Positions 1 to 8,279 of a stretch of DNA of 64,000 nucleotides are shown piece by piece. Position 1 is the stretch's first letter. Each line of letters opens with the position of its first letter. The translations under genes and the position numbers were made by a program. A model generated the notes under the pieces. That model searched no databases. It saw only the letters and a program-made list of their open reading frames with translations, and was not told where the DNA came from. Origin of the DNA: an uncultured Bacillota bacterium (lineage in GTDB: Bacteria > Bacillota > Dethiobacteria > DTU022 > UBA8154); the NCBI GenBank assembly GCA_937973635.1, contig CALJJZ010000017.1, positions 130,064 through 194,063 of the forward strand, written 5' to 3'.

Positions 1-1052
1 CAGCGCCGCACTGCCGGGAGGGGAAAAAAGGCGGCTGTAGGCTGGCCTTCTTCCCGGCAGAGGGGCTGCGCCCTTTTATAGCGGGGATTTTTCCCTATTT
101 TGACCTCCTTGTCCTCGTCATGGCGGCGGGGATCGCCGTGCGGCTCCTCGCTCCCTGCCTGGGCGACAAAAAGACCGATCCTGCCGTAATCGTGGTGGAC
201 GACACGGGGCGCTTTGTCCTCAGCCTGCTGGGCGGGCACCAGCGGGGCGCCAACGACCTGGCGGAACAGATCGCCGCGGGGCTCCGGGCCACCGCGGTGA
301 TTACCACGGCGACGGACCGCCGCCGTCTCCTCGCCTTTGACCAGTTGGCACAGCGGCGGGGCTGGGTCCTGGAACACGGGGAGGACCTGAAAAGGATCAG
401 CGCGGCACAGCTCAGGGGCGAAAAGATCTGCGTCCTGGCCCCCTTTCCCCCCATTTCATCTTCCTTTCCCGGGGAGGTGGTGGAGTTGCCTGCGGGCTGC
501 CTTTTGCTGGAGGAAACGGCGGCCCTCTTCCTGCCCCCGGAGTGTCGCGGCCTGGTCTTTTGCAGCAACAAGCGGACATTGCCCCCGCCGCCCCCCGGTC
601 TGCCCTATATTGTGATCAGGCCCCGCACCCTGGTAGCCGGCGTCGGCTGCCGCCGCGGCGTTCCCGGCGATGCTGTAATCGCCGCTGTCCGGGAAGCCCT
701 CTTGCAGGCGGGCAGGGTGCAGGAGGGGCTGCAGGCCCTGGCCAGCATCGAACTTAAAGGGGAGGAAAAGGGGCTGCACGAGGCGGCCCGCTTTTTCCGG
801 GTCCCCTTAAGGCTGTACAGCCAGGAGGAGATAAAAGAGGTGGAGGGCCTTTTTGCCGCTTCGGCATTTGTGCGCCGCCATACGGGCGTGAGCGCGGTGG
901 CCGAGCCCTGCGCGTACCTGGGCAGCGGCGGGGGCACGCTGCTCCTGCCTAAAAGGGGCGCTTTCGGCATTACCGTAGCCCTGGCGGAAGAGGCCCTGCT
1001 GTTCTGTTCCAGGGAGGGCCCGCCGCCTGCGGCGGCCCCGGCAAAGGGATAA
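1..1052 (+). CDS. cbiG: Cobalt-precorrin-5A hydrolase CbiG, N-terminus outside window
   Basis: The frame is open from base 3, so the true start lies before the window and about 349 residues are visible. CbiG opens the delta-lactone of cobalt-precorrin-5A and releases acetaldehyde in the anaerobic (early-cobalt) cobalamin pathway. The central CbiG domain shows GIAVRLLAP, DPAVIVVDDTGRF, a GGHQRGAND stretch and ITTATD. The C-terminal domain begins near VAGVGCRRGVPGD and includes FVRRHTGVSAVAEPCA. The ATG at 120 is internal to the conserved domain and is not a start. It is followed 21 bases later by cbiH and then cbiJ on the same strand, so it is one cobalamin operon. Confidence 0.93.
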   Translation, partial: APHCREGKKGGCRLAFFPAEGLRPFIAGIFPYFDLLVLVMAAGIAVRLLAPCLGDKKTDPAVIVVDDTGRFVLSLLGGHQRGANDLAEQIAAGLRATAVITTATDRRRLLAFDQLAQRRGWVLEHGEDLKRISAAQLRGEKICVLAPFPPISSSFPGEVVELPAGCLLLEETAALFLPPECRGLVFCSNKRTLPPPPPGLPYIVIRPRTLVAGVGCRRGVPGDAVIAAVREALLQAGRVQEGLQALASIELKGEEKGLHEAARFFRVPLRLYSQEEIKEVEGLFAASAFVRRHTGVSAVAEPCAYLGSGGGTLLLPKRGAFGITVALAEEALLFCSREGPPPAAAPAKG

Positions 1053-1073
1053 AGATGCCCTCGCGAAAGGAGC

Positions 1074-1823
1074 ATGGTCATAGATATGACTAAAGGCAAA
1101 CTGTACATCGTGGGTCTGGGTCCGGGCGGCCGGGAAGAGATGACGCCCCGGGCCATTTCCGCCATCGGTAAAAGCGGGGTGGTGGCGGGCTATGGCCCCT
1201 ACCTCAAGCTCTTAGGGGAGCTCCTTGCCGGCAAGGAAACTATCAGCTCAGGCATGGGCGGCGAGGTGGAACGCTGCCTTAAGGCCCTGGATGCTGCCGC
1301 GGCCGGACATATCGTCTCCCTGGTGAGCAGCGGCGATGCGGGTATCTACGGCATGGCGGGCCTGGCTCTGCAGCTGGCCGCCGGTCGGGACAATGTACCG
1401 GAGCTGGAAGTCATCCCCGGCATTACGGCGGCCAGCACCGCCGCCGCCCTCCTGGGCGCTCCCCTGACCCACGATTTTGCTGTAGTCAGCCTTAGCGACC
1501 TTTTGACCCCGTGGCCTCTCATTGAAAAAAGGCTGCGCCTAGCCGGGGAGGGTGATTTTGTCGTCGTCCTTTATAACCCGCGCAGCCGCGGCCGGGAAAC
1601 ACAGCTTAAGCGCGCCCGGGAGATCCTGCTGGAGTACCGCCGGGCGGAGACGCCTGTGGGGGTGGTGCGCCACGGCGGCCGGCCGGGGCAGAGTGTGCAG
1701 GTTACGGTGCTGGCTGACCTGCTCAGCTGTAGAGTGGATATGCACTCCACTGTGATTATCGGCAACAGCCAGAGTATCGTCTGGCGGGAGAGGATGATCA
1801 CGCCCCGGGGGTATAAGCTATGA
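1074..1823 (+). CDS. cbiH: Cobalt-precorrin-3B C17-methyltransferase CbiH (CobJ family)
   Basis: This is a SAM-dependent tetrapyrrole methylase, 249 residues, the usual size of stand-alone CbiH. It methylates C17 and contracts the ring of cobalt-precorrin-3. Family marks are the N-terminal YIVGLGPGG loop, VSSGDAGIYGMAG, VIPGITAASTAAALLGAPL and LYNPRSRGR. The start is uncertain: ATG 1074 sits one base after a GAAAGGAG ribosome site, which is too close, while in-frame ATG 1086 has 13 bases of spacing. Its last codons overlap the cbiJ start as ATGA, which indicates translational coupling. Confidence 0.94.
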   Translation: MVIDMTKGKLYIVGLGPGGREEMTPRAISAIGKSGVVAGYGPYLKLLGELLAGKETISSGMGGEVERCLKALDAAAAGHIVSLVSSGDAGIYGMAGLALQLAAGRDNVPELEVIPGITAASTAAALLGAPLTHDFAVVSLSDLLTPWPLIEKRLRLAGEGDFVVVLYNPRSRGRETQLKRAREILLEYRRAETPVGVVRHGGRPGQSVQVTVLADLLSCRVDMHSTVIIGNSQSIVWRERMITPRGYKL

Positions 1824-2611
1824 TCCTGGTGTTGGCCGGGACAAAAGAAGGCCGCCTTATTGCCGCGGCGCTGGCCCGCCTGGGCCGGCCCGTCCTGGCC
1901 AGCTGTGCCACAGCCTACGGTGCCGCCCTATTAAAAGAGCAGCTTAAGGCAGAAGGGCTTAAAGCAGAGGTCCGCTTTGGCCCTTTGGACTTGGAGGCCA
2001 TGGCAGCGCTGCTGCAAAGGCAAAAGGTCGCCCTGGCGCTAGACGCTACCCACCCCTTTGCCATAGAAGCGCGCCGCAACCTGCAGCAGGCCTGCGCACG
2101 CCTGCAGCTACCCTGGCTGCGTTTTGAGCGGCCGGCCCTGCCCGCCGCCGCCGGCCGGGGAGAGGTCATCGCCGTGCCCGACCTTGACGGCGCCATCGCT
2201 GCCGCCGCTCCTTTTACTGGAAATATCTTCCTCACCACCGGCAGCAACAGCGTGGCTGCCTTTGCCCGGGCCCTGGGCCCCACGAGACTGGTTGTGCGTC
2301 TCCTGCCCGACCCTGAAAGGGTGCGCCGCTGCCTGGAACTGGGCATCGCGCCGGAGCGCATCGTGGCTATGCAGGGCCCCTTTTCTGCGGCTCTGAACCG
2401 AGAGATGTTCCGCCATTTTCAGGCGGCGCTGGTGATCAGCAAAGAAAGCGGGGAGACAGGTGGGCTCCCTGCGAAGCTTGCTGCCGCAGCGCAGCTCGGC
2501 CTCCCCGTCGTCGTCATTGGCCGGCCGCCCCTGCCGGAAGGCCCTGTCTTGGTCTTCAGCGATATACAGGCTCTCCTCTCCTATGTAGAGGGCTGCCTGG
2601 AAAAAAGGTGA
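1820..2611 (+). CDS. cbiJ: Precorrin-6A reductase CbiJ/CobK
   Basis: 263 residues. The enzyme reduces (cobalt-)precorrin-6A to 6B with NADPH, downstream of CbiG and CbiH. The family hallmarks are visible: N-terminal ILVLAGTKEGR, central LDATHPFAIEARRN and FLTTGSNSVAAF, and near the C-terminus LVISKESGETGGLPAK, which places the nucleotide-binding and substrate loops as in CobK. The start ATG overlaps the cbiH stop (ATGA). There is no sign of damage. The next gene, a HAD phosphatase, follows 17 bases later and may be co-transcribed. Confidence 0.93.
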   Translation: MILVLAGTKEGRLIAAALARLGRPVLASCATAYGAALLKEQLKAEGLKAEVRFGPLDLEAMAALLQRQKVALALDATHPFAIEARRNLQQACARLQLPWLRFERPALPAAAGRGEVIAVPDLDGAIAAAAPFTGNIFLTTGSNSVAAFARALGPTRLVVRLLPDPERVRRCLELGIAPERIVAMQGPFSAALNREMFRHFQAALVISKESGETGGLPAKLAAAAQLGLPVVVIGRPPLPEGPVLVFSDIQALLSYVEGCLEKR

Positions 2612-2628
2612 AAGGTTGATGGGAACCC

Positions 2629-3342
2629 TTGCCGGAAAACGGAAACTTGGAGCAGATTGCCGTTGTCAGCGTGGACCTCTTTCAGACCCTGGTAAACGTG
2701 GATACGCGCTGCCACCCCTTCTGGCGGCAGGTGCTCGGGGTGGTATATACGCCTGAGCAGGCCGATACTTACTGGGGACAGCTTAAAGCCTTTCTGTACA
2801 GGGAGTACAGGGAACTTTTTGTCTCCCCCTGCCCCTTTGTCAGTGCCCGTACCGTGGCAGAACGCTCCTTTGCAAAGCTATTTAGCCACCTGGGACTGCA
2901 CCTTGATCCCGTGGGTGCGGTGCAGATCTTTATCCAGGAGCACCATGCGGCCGTGCCCTTCGACGATGCGGTCCCTTTCCTGGAGGCGGTGGGCCGGTGT
3001 TTTCCTCTCTGCCTGGTCAGTGATGCCGACGAGGAGATGATCGGGCCGCACCGCCATCTCCATGCTTTTGACCGTATCTTTACTTCGGAAGAGGCCGGGG
3101 CGTATAAAAACAGTCCCACCGGCGGCTTGTTCCGCAGCGTAGTGGAACATTACGGTATGGAGGCCGGACAGATCATACATATCGGCGATTCCCCCTTCGA
3201 CGTGCTGGGCGCCGCCCGGGCGGGCCTTGTCAGCTGCTGGCTCAACCGCCCGGGCCGGCCCTGGGAGCAGCAGATCAGGCCCCGTTACGTTGTGGGCTCC
3301 CTGCAGGAAGCGGCGGCCCTTCTGGGCGTAACATTTACATAA
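2629..3342 (+). CDS. HAD-superfamily hydrolase
   Basis: 237 residues, a predicted cytosolic phosphatase or dehalogenase-type hydrolase of unknown substrate. Motif I is VDLFQTLV: the nucleophile Asp is present, but the usual second Asp of DxDxT is Phe, a pattern closer to haloacid dehalogenases than to classic phosphatases. Motif II is the Ser of LVSDADEE, motif III probably the Lys of AYKNSPTGG, and motif IV is GDSPFDVLGA. The start is the least certain part: TTG 2629 is the first start codon after an in-frame TGA at 2617, and TTG 2647 is an alternative. It lies directly after cbiJ but no cobalamin role is proven. Confidence 0.85.
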   Translation: MPENGNLEQIAVVSVDLFQTLVNVDTRCHPFWRQVLGVVYTPEQADTYWGQLKAFLYREYRELFVSPCPFVSARTVAERSFAKLFSHLGLHLDPVGAVQIFIQEHHAAVPFDDAVPFLEAVGRCFPLCLVSDADEEMIGPHRHLHAFDRIFTSEEAGAYKNSPTGGLFRSVVEHYGMEAGQIIHIGDSPFDVLGAARAGLVSCWLNRPGRPWEQQIRPRYVVGSLQEAAALLGVTFT

Positions 3343-3352
3343 TATTTACTAG

Positions 3353-3384
3353 TTGACAATTAAGCGCGGACAGAGGAAAATAAT
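3353..3384 (+). promoter_or_regulatory. Possible promoter for tautomerase/serA
   Basis: A perfect TTGACA (3353-3358) is followed after 20 bases by AATAAT (3379-3384). The spacer is 2-3 bases longer than ideal, so this is a weak call. It lies about 100 bases before the tautomerase gene in the first gap after the cobalamin operon. Confidence 0.35.
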
Positions 3385-3483
3385 AGTTAATCACAAACCG
3401 CCGGAAGTGCCGGTCCTAAAAACCCGAAACTCTCCGGCCGGAGATAGATAAAGTAGATCTGCCTGTCCAGGGAGGTGAAGAGT

Positions 3484-3669
3484 ATGCCCACCATTTTCTT
3501 TTACGGCCCCGAGCTGGAGCTGGAGAAAAAACGGGAAATGGTCAAGGCATTTACACAGAAAGCAAGCGAGTTGACGGGTCTGCCCGAACAGGCTTTTGTC
3601 GTTTACCTGCATGCCTGCGCAAGGGAAAACGTGGGGGTAGGCGGCGTCCTCCTTTCAGAGCGGGAGTAA
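3484..3669 (+). CDS. 4-oxalocrotonate tautomerase family protein
   Basis: 61 residues starting Met-Pro-Thr-Ile. In this family the initiator Met is removed and Pro1 is the catalytic base, so the start is set by the MPTIFFYG motif at ATG 3484, six bases after GGAGGTG (3471-3477). The upstream in-frame GTG at 3475 lies inside the ribosome site and would bury the proline. The rest fits the beta-alpha-beta fold: a helix rich in Lys/Glu and LTGLPEQAFVVYLHA, ending with a Gly-rich strand (VGVGGVLLSE). The natural substrate is unknown. It lies 93 bases before serA. Confidence 0.85.
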   Translation: MPTIFFYGPELELEKKREMVKAFTQKASELTGLPEQAFVVYLHACARENVGVGGVLLSERE

Positions 3670-3762
3670 CTTTGCTTATTGCTTCGGCCCGGAACCGGTG
3701 CTATATTAATATTAATAATTTTACAGGCAAAGGTCGTTTTGATTTGCCGGGAGGTTGGGTGG

Positions 3763-5352
3763 ATGGAAGTAAAGAAAGTGCTGGTGAGCGATCCTCTGGC
3801 TGAAGAGGGCATTAAGATCCTGAAGGAAGCGGTCCAGGTTGATGTCAGGACCGGCCTCAGCCACGAGGAGCTGCTCTCCATTATTGGCGACTATGATGGG
3901 CTGTTAGTGCGCAGCGGCACCCAGGTGAACAGTGAAGTTATCGCTGCGGGGAAAAAACTGAAAGTTATCGGCAGGGCCGGTGTGGGTGTGGACAATATCG
4001 ACGTAGATAAGGCTACGGAGATGGGTGTACTGGTCATCAACGCGCCGGAAGGCAATACCATCTCTGCTGCTGAACATACCATGGCTATGATGATGTCCCT
4101 CTCCCGCAACCTTCCCAACGCCTGCGGCTCGCTGCGCTGCGGCGAGTGGAAAAGAAACAAATTTATGGGCGTGGAGCTTTACCGCAAAAAGCTGGGTATT
4201 GTAGGCTTTGGCAGAATCGGACAGGAGGTGGCCATCCGGGCCAAGGCTTTTGGGATGGAGATCCTGGTCTATGATCCCTATATCTCCTCAGAGTATATAG
4301 AAAAACAGGGCTGTATCCCTGTAACCCTGGAGCAGCTCTTTGCCGAAGCGGACTTTATTACGCTGCACGCCCCTAAAAACAATACGACCAAATACCTTAT
4401 CGACGCTGCCGCTCTGGCTAAAATGAAAGACGGCGTGCGCATTATCAATGTAGCCCGGGGCGGGCTGATCGACGAAAGGGCCCTCTACGAGGCCATTGTA
4501 AACGGCAAAGTTGCCGGCGCGGCCCTTGATGTTTTTGAAAACGAACCGCCTGAAGACAGCCCTCTTTTGCAGCTAGACAGGGTGGTCTGCACGCCGCACC
4601 TCGGCGCATCTACGGAGGAGGCCCAGGTCAAGGTCGCTGTTCAGGTGGCGGAGCAGTTTGTGCGGTTCTTTAAAGGGATGCCGGTGCAGATGGCTGTCAA
4701 TGCCCCCATTCTGCCGCCTGAGGTCATGGCGGAGATAGAGCCCTTTATCCCCCTGATGAAGATCCTGGGGAGTTTCTTCATACAGTTTTTTGGCGGTCGC
4801 ATTAAGATGTTGGAGATAAACTACAGCGGCGAGGTAGCGGCCCATCCCGTAGCGCCCCTTACCACGGCCCTGCTTATCGGGCTTTTGCAGGTCATGCTCA
4901 AAAACAATGTCAATTATGTCAATGCCCAGCCCCTCGCGCGGCAGCGCGGCATCAAGATCGAAGAAACCACCAGCAGTAAATCGCCCATTTACCGTAATCT
5001 CATCACAGTAAAGTTTACTACAGATGAAGGTATGCACAGCCTCGCCGGGACCATCTTTGAAGGCAGCGAGACGCGCATCGTGCAGGTGGATGACTACAGC
5101 ATCGAAATAGTCCCCTCCCGCTACATGATCGTAAACAAGTATAACGACCGTACCGGGGTGGTGGGGAAGATAGGGACGCTGTTGGGGAACAACGATATTA
5201 ATATTGCCAGCATGCAGCTGGGACGTAATCAGGAGAAGGGCGAGGCGCTGATGGTCCTGCAGGTGGACTGCCCTGTCTCGCCGGAGATTATTGACGCCTT
5301 ACAAAGTGAAGCTTCAATGATCAAGTCTGCCTTTGTCCAACTGCCCCTGTAA
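3763..5352 (+). CDS. serA: D-3-phosphoglycerate dehydrogenase SerA (long form with ACT domain)
   Basis: 529 residues. It oxidises 3-phosphoglycerate with NAD as the first step of serine synthesis. The start ATG 3763 lies eight bases after GGGAGG (3749-3754); a longer open frame from 3679 lacks a ribosome site. The N-terminal substrate and NAD domains carry GIVGFGRIGQEVA, the catalytic Arg in NVARGGLIDE, Glu in DVFENEPPEDS and His in CTPHLGAST. The intervening allosteric domain covers roughly residues 315-450, and the C-terminal ACT domain begins near YMIVNKYNDRTGVVGK, implying feedback control by serine. Confidence 0.96.
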   Translation: MEVKKVLVSDPLAEEGIKILKEAVQVDVRTGLSHEELLSIIGDYDGLLVRSGTQVNSEVIAAGKKLKVIGRAGVGVDNIDVDKATEMGVLVINAPEGNTISAAEHTMAMMMSLSRNLPNACGSLRCGEWKRNKFMGVELYRKKLGIVGFGRIGQEVAIRAKAFGMEILVYDPYISSEYIEKQGCIPVTLEQLFAEADFITLHAPKNNTTKYLIDAAALAKMKDGVRIINVARGGLIDERALYEAIVNGKVAGAALDVFENEPPEDSPLLQLDRVVCTPHLGASTEEAQVKVAVQVAEQFVRFFKGMPVQMAVNAPILPPEVMAEIEPFIPLMKILGSFFIQFFGGRIKMLEINYSGEVAAHPVAPLTTALLIGLLQVMLKNNVNYVNAQPLARQRGIKIEETTSSKSPIYRNLITVKFTTDEGMHSLAGTIFEGSETRIVQVDDYSIEIVPSRYMIVNKYNDRTGVVGKIGTLLGNNDINIASMQLGRNQEKGEALMVLQVDCPVSPEIIDALQSEASMIKSAFVQLPL

Positions 5353-5404
5353 GGGGAGGGAAAAGAAAGGAGAAGGGGCAGAATAAACGAAAAGGGTGAT
5401 ATTT

Positions 5405-5635
5405 ATGCCTCTTTATGAATTCCGTTGCCCCTGTGGTCATCTTTTTGAGCATCTCTGCCGCAGCGGTGATATGCAAAAACCTGCCTGCCCCCGCTGTGGG
5501 GGTGCTACAGAGAGGGTCTTCTCCAGCTTTAGTGTGGGGCGCTCTGCCCCGGCGGCACCGGCGCCGGCCTGCAGCATGCAAGGGGAAGGGGGCGCTAGCC
5601 CCTGCAGCAGCTGCAGCTTCAGGCACGCCCACTAA
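5405..5635 (+). CDS. FmdB-family zinc ribbon protein
   Basis: 76 residues, small putative regulatory protein. The N-terminus MPLYEFRC is characteristic of FmdB. The first zinc knuckle is unusual: CPC with one residue between the cysteines instead of the common CxxC. The second is a normal CPRCGG, and a further Cys pair occurs in the C-terminal PCSSCS tail. ATG 5405 is preferred over the in-frame GTG at 5396, because it gives the conserved MPLYEF start and sits after AAAAGGGTGAT. A strong terminator follows immediately, so it ends the serA transcript. Confidence 0.85.
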   Translation: MPLYEFRCPCGHLFEHLCRSGDMQKPACPRCGGATERVFSSFSVGRSAPAAPAPACSMQGEGGASPCSSCSFRHAH

Positions 5636-5649
5636 ATTTTCCTCACTGG

Positions 5650-5697
5650 AAAACCTCTATAAAGACTTTCCCTTTTATAGAGGTTTTCTATTTTTTG
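5650..5697 (+). terminator. Rho-independent terminator after fmdB
   Basis: A long stem AAAACCTCTATAAA (5650-5663) pairs with TTTATAGAGGTTTT (5674-5687) around a ten-base loop and is followed by CTATTTTTTG. Confidence 0.9.
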
Positions 5698-5718
5698 TTG
5701 CAGCCGGGCGTGCCACCT

Positions 5719-5727
5719 TGATATAAT
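5719..5727 (+). promoter_or_regulatory. Extended -10 promoter element upstream of the desulfurase gene
   Basis: TGATATAAT is an extended -10 (TG, one base, TATAAT). It lies just after the fmdB terminator and about 80 bases before the desulfurase start. No good -35 is visible, as expected for extended -10 promoters. Confidence 0.55.
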
Positions 5728-5805
5728 AAAGAACAGTGCTTAAGAAATGGTGCCGTGCCTGCTGGATTTCTCCGGCATCTGGGGGGGAAAGGAGCTGTTT
5801 GTCCT

Positions 5806-6966
5806 ATGGAAAAACCGGCCATTTACTTTGACAATGCCGCCACTTCTTGGCCGAAGCCGGAAACGGTGTACCGTGCTGCGGAAAATTACCTGCGCAGTGG
5901 TGGGGCCAATCCTGGCCGTTCGGCCCATGCCCGCTCCTTGGCTTCGGAACGGCTCCTTTATGCCTGTCGGGAAAGGGCCGCTGCCTTTCTGGGAGCAGAA
6001 AAACCAGAATGCATAATCTACACCCTTAATGCTACTGACTCCCTGAACATGGCGATTAAAGGCCTGCTCAGGCCGGGGGACCACGTTGTTTACAGCGCCT
6101 TTGAACACAATTCCGTGTTGCGGCCCCTTTTTTCATTGCGGCAGAGCGGCCTCATCACCACTACCATGGTCACTCCTATAGACGGTGACCTTGTGGAGGC
6201 GGAAGCCTTTGCCCGGGCCCTCCGCTCGGAGACCAAGCTACTGATCTGCACCCATGCTTCCAATGTTACGGGCCGCATTATGCCCGTAGAGAAAATTGGC
6301 CGTCTTGCCTCAGAGAAGGGGATCTTTTTCTTGATGGATGCCGCTCAGACGGCAGGGGTTGTTCCTTTGAACGTCCAGGAGTGCGGCGCGCACCTGGTCG
6401 CTTTTACAGGACACAAAGGGCTGCTCGGACCGCCGGGAGTAGGACTCCTTTATCTGCGTGAGGGAGTGGAGCTAAAGCCTTGGCGCGAAGGAGGAACGGG
6501 CAGCCGTTCCGACGAGGAACAGCAACCGAAGTTTATGCCCGATTACCTGGAAGCAGGGACGATGAATACACCTGGCATCGCAGGCCTTGACGAAGGGTTA
6601 AAATTTATTGCCACCACCGGCCTAGAGGCTATCCGTGCCCATGAACTGGAGCTCTGCGGCAGATTTTTAAAAGGCCTGGAGCAGATCAAGGGCGTTAAAG
6701 TCTTCCGCTGGACCTCCGTCAGTGACTATGTTGCGGTCATCTCCTTCACCCTGGAGGGGATGGACAGCGGTGAGCTGGGCTATATTCTGGAGGAAGGCTA
6801 TGGCATCCTCTGTCGCACAGGCCTGCACTGTGCTCCCCAGGCTCATCGTGCCATCGGCACTTTTCCCGCCGGGACCGTGCGCTTCAGCTTAGGTTATTTT
6901 AATACAGAAGGGGAGATAGACTACGCCTTAAAAGCCCTGGCTCAAATTGCTACCCGTTTCCGGTAA
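5806..6966 (+). CDS. Aminotransferase class V, cysteine desulfurase-like
   Basis: 386 residues, PLP enzyme of the SufS/CsdA-like branch (the EGC2 type common in Clostridia). It probably mobilises sulfur from cysteine or selenium from selenocysteine. Seen: YFDNAATSWPKP at the N-terminus, the PLP-phosphate region NATDSLNMA, the Asp/Gln of DAAQTAGVVP, the Schiff-base Lys in FTGHKGLLGPPG, and the active-site Cys region GILCRTGLHCAP. Start ATG 5806 follows AAAGGAG (5788-5794); an upstream open extension lacks a ribosome site. No SufU/IscU scaffold gene is adjacent, so its partner is unknown. Confidence 0.88.
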   Translation: MEKPAIYFDNAATSWPKPETVYRAAENYLRSGGANPGRSAHARSLASERLLYACRERAAAFLGAEKPECIIYTLNATDSLNMAIKGLLRPGDHVVYSAFEHNSVLRPLFSLRQSGLITTTMVTPIDGDLVEAEAFARALRSETKLLICTHASNVTGRIMPVEKIGRLASEKGIFFLMDAAQTAGVVPLNVQECGAHLVAFTGHKGLLGPPGVGLLYLREGVELKPWREGGTGSRSDEEQQPKFMPDYLEAGTMNTPGIAGLDEGLKFIATTGLEAIRAHELELCGRFLKGLEQIKGVKVFRWTSVSDYVAVISFTLEGMDSGELGYILEEGYGILCRTGLHCAPQAHRAIGTFPAGTVRFSLGYFNTEGEIDYALKALAQIATRFR

Positions 6967-7127
6967 GCAGCACGGGGATATGCCGCCACTAGGTGCTAAC
7001 CAGAAAGAGGGAGCTATGTGCCTGGGCACCCTTTACTGTCCGGGAGAAAGAACCCTTGGAATTTATAATTACCGAATATAAAGGGGATGAAAGTAGCGAC
7101 ACGATGTTTCTTGCCGAAGGAGTTTAA
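6967..7127 (+). ncRNA. Unassigned structured RNA candidate or 3' UTR
   Basis: No convincing protein is encoded here. Foldable parts are visible: GGTGC (6992-6996) with a CCAG arm pairs with CTGGGCACC (7022-7030), and a second stem uses CCC (about 7053-7055) plus TTTATA (about 7062-7067) against TATAAAGGGG (7077-7086). The block ends in a terminator hairpin. It could be the structured tail of the desulfurase mRNA or an independent small RNA. It does not match the glycine, lysine, TPP, ZTP, c-di-GMP or T-box elements I compared from memory. Confidence 0.35.
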
Positions 7128-7157
7128 AAGGCCGGGCTTTTTGCCCCGGCTTTTTTT
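7128..7157 (+). terminator. Rho-independent terminator
   Basis: GCCGGG (7131-7136) pairs with CCCGGC (7145-7150) and is followed by seven Ts (7151-7157). An A-run precedes the stem, so it may work in both directions. Confidence 0.88.
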
Positions 7158-7160
7158 GTA

Positions 7161-7188
7161 TATGGCCATAAAAATATGACCATAAAAA
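7161..7188. repeat. 14-base tandem direct repeat
   Basis: Two adjacent 14-base units, TATGGCCATAAAAA and TATGACCATAAAAA, differ at one position. They lie just after the terminator in AT-rich DNA before the ABC transporter operon, and could be a regulator site or chance. Confidence 0.6.
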
Positions 7189-7253
7189 TAGTAAATTTCA
7201 ATACTTATGGATCTTATTATTGGAATGTTGAATTAGTAAATTCCTTAAGTTTT

Positions 7254-7306
7254 TGCTATGATAAAGCGGCAGGGAAAAACCGCAGCAGAACACCATGCTA
7301 CTGCGG
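7254..7306 (+). promoter_or_regulatory. Extended -10 and leader hairpin of the sugar-type ABC operon
   Basis: TGCTATGAT (7254-7262) is an extended -10. Downstream, CCGCAGCAG (7280-7288) pairs with CTACTGCGG (7298-7306) with one mismatch. This puts a stem-loop near the 5' end of the predicted leader, about 120 bases before the first gene. The stretch 7189-7424 otherwise holds no gene I can support. Confidence 0.4.
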
Positions 7307-7424
7307 GGGTTCAACACCTCTCTTTCCTCCCTCTTTACCCTACCCTCGTTTTAACAACAGCACAGCGGGTTGCCTTTTGCCTTACGCGACCGGCGATGAG
7401 GCGACTATTAAAAGGTGATAGATA

Positions 7425-8279
7425 ATGTTTGGTTGCGCCCAAAAAAAAGATGGTTCTCAAAAGTCTCCTTATCTCAGGCTTAAAAAAATAAAAAAGTCCT
7501 TTGGCCATATTGTCGCCCTGGAGGGGATTGACCTGGATATTTATCCGGCCGAAGTAATGGCGCTGGTTGGCGACAATGGGGCCGGCAAATCCACCCTGAT
7601 CAAAATTATTTCCGGGGTGCTGGCGCCGGATAGCGGCGAAATCTCCCTCAACGGCACTAGTTATAGGCATTTAACGCCCTCTAAAGCTGTTGAACTGGGG
7701 ATATCCACCGTTTATCAGGATCTTGCCCTCGTGGATTGTCGCGATACGGCCAGCAATATCTTTCTGGGAAAAGAGCCATTAAAAGCCTGGTTTTTTGTGG
7801 ACAAGCAGAAAATGATAAAGGAGAGCGAAGCCCTCTTGAAAAAGCTGAAGGTAGCCATCCCTTCTGTTACTACTCCGGTGGAAGATTTGTCAGGCGGGCA
7901 AAGACAAGGGGTCGCTGTTGCCAGAAGCATAATGCAGCAGGGGAGAATGCTTATTTTTGACGAACCAACTGCTGCTATGGGTGTTAACGAAGCAAATAGA
8001 ATATTAAAATTAATACGCAACTTAGGGGACGAAGGGTTTGCCGTGGTTGTCATTAGCCACAATTTGCACCATGTCTTTAGCATTGCGGATCGCATCTGTG
8101 TGATGAGGAACGGCCGGCTTATGGTGGATTGTCGGACAGAAAACACCAACCTTGAGCAGATAGTTGGTTTCATTACAGGGCCTCCGCAGTTAACAAAGAC
8201 GCATACGGAAAAAGAGCTAATGCCCGGTTGTGGAGAGGATGCAGGAAATGTACAGAGGCAGGATATGGTTATATTTTAG
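7425..8279 (+). CDS. Sugar-type ABC transporter ATP-binding protein (single domain)
   Basis: 284 residues with one ATPase domain: Walker A GDNGAGKST, Q-loop YQDLALVD, signature LSGGQRQGVAVARS, Walker B MLIFDEPT, switch His in VISHNLHH. The closest family is the FrcA/XylG-like half of carbohydrate uptake systems; the common RbsA type has two such domains. It energises the permease that follows, whose start lies inside its last codons (8248 against stop 8279). The C-terminal tail after ITGPPQ is not conserved and may be an extension caused by the overlap. Substrate unknown. Confidence 0.9.
   Translation: MFGCAQKKDGSQKSPYLRLKKIKKSFGHIVALEGIDLDIYPAEVMALVGDNGAGKSTLIKIISGVLAPDSGEISLNGTSYRHLTPSKAVELGISTVYQDLALVDCRDTASNIFLGKEPLKAWFFVDKQKMIKESEALLKKLKVAIPSVTTPVEDLSGGQRQGVAVARSIMQQGRMLIFDEPTAAMGVNEANRILKLIRNLGDEGFAVVVISHNLHHVFSIADRICVMRNGRLMVDCRTENTNLEQIVGFITGPPQLTKTHTEKELMPGCGEDAGNVQRQDMVIF

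Noticed and set aside
3475-3483. GTG 3475 as start of the tautomerase
   Set aside because: It lies inside the ribosome site and would put three residues before the catalytic Pro1.
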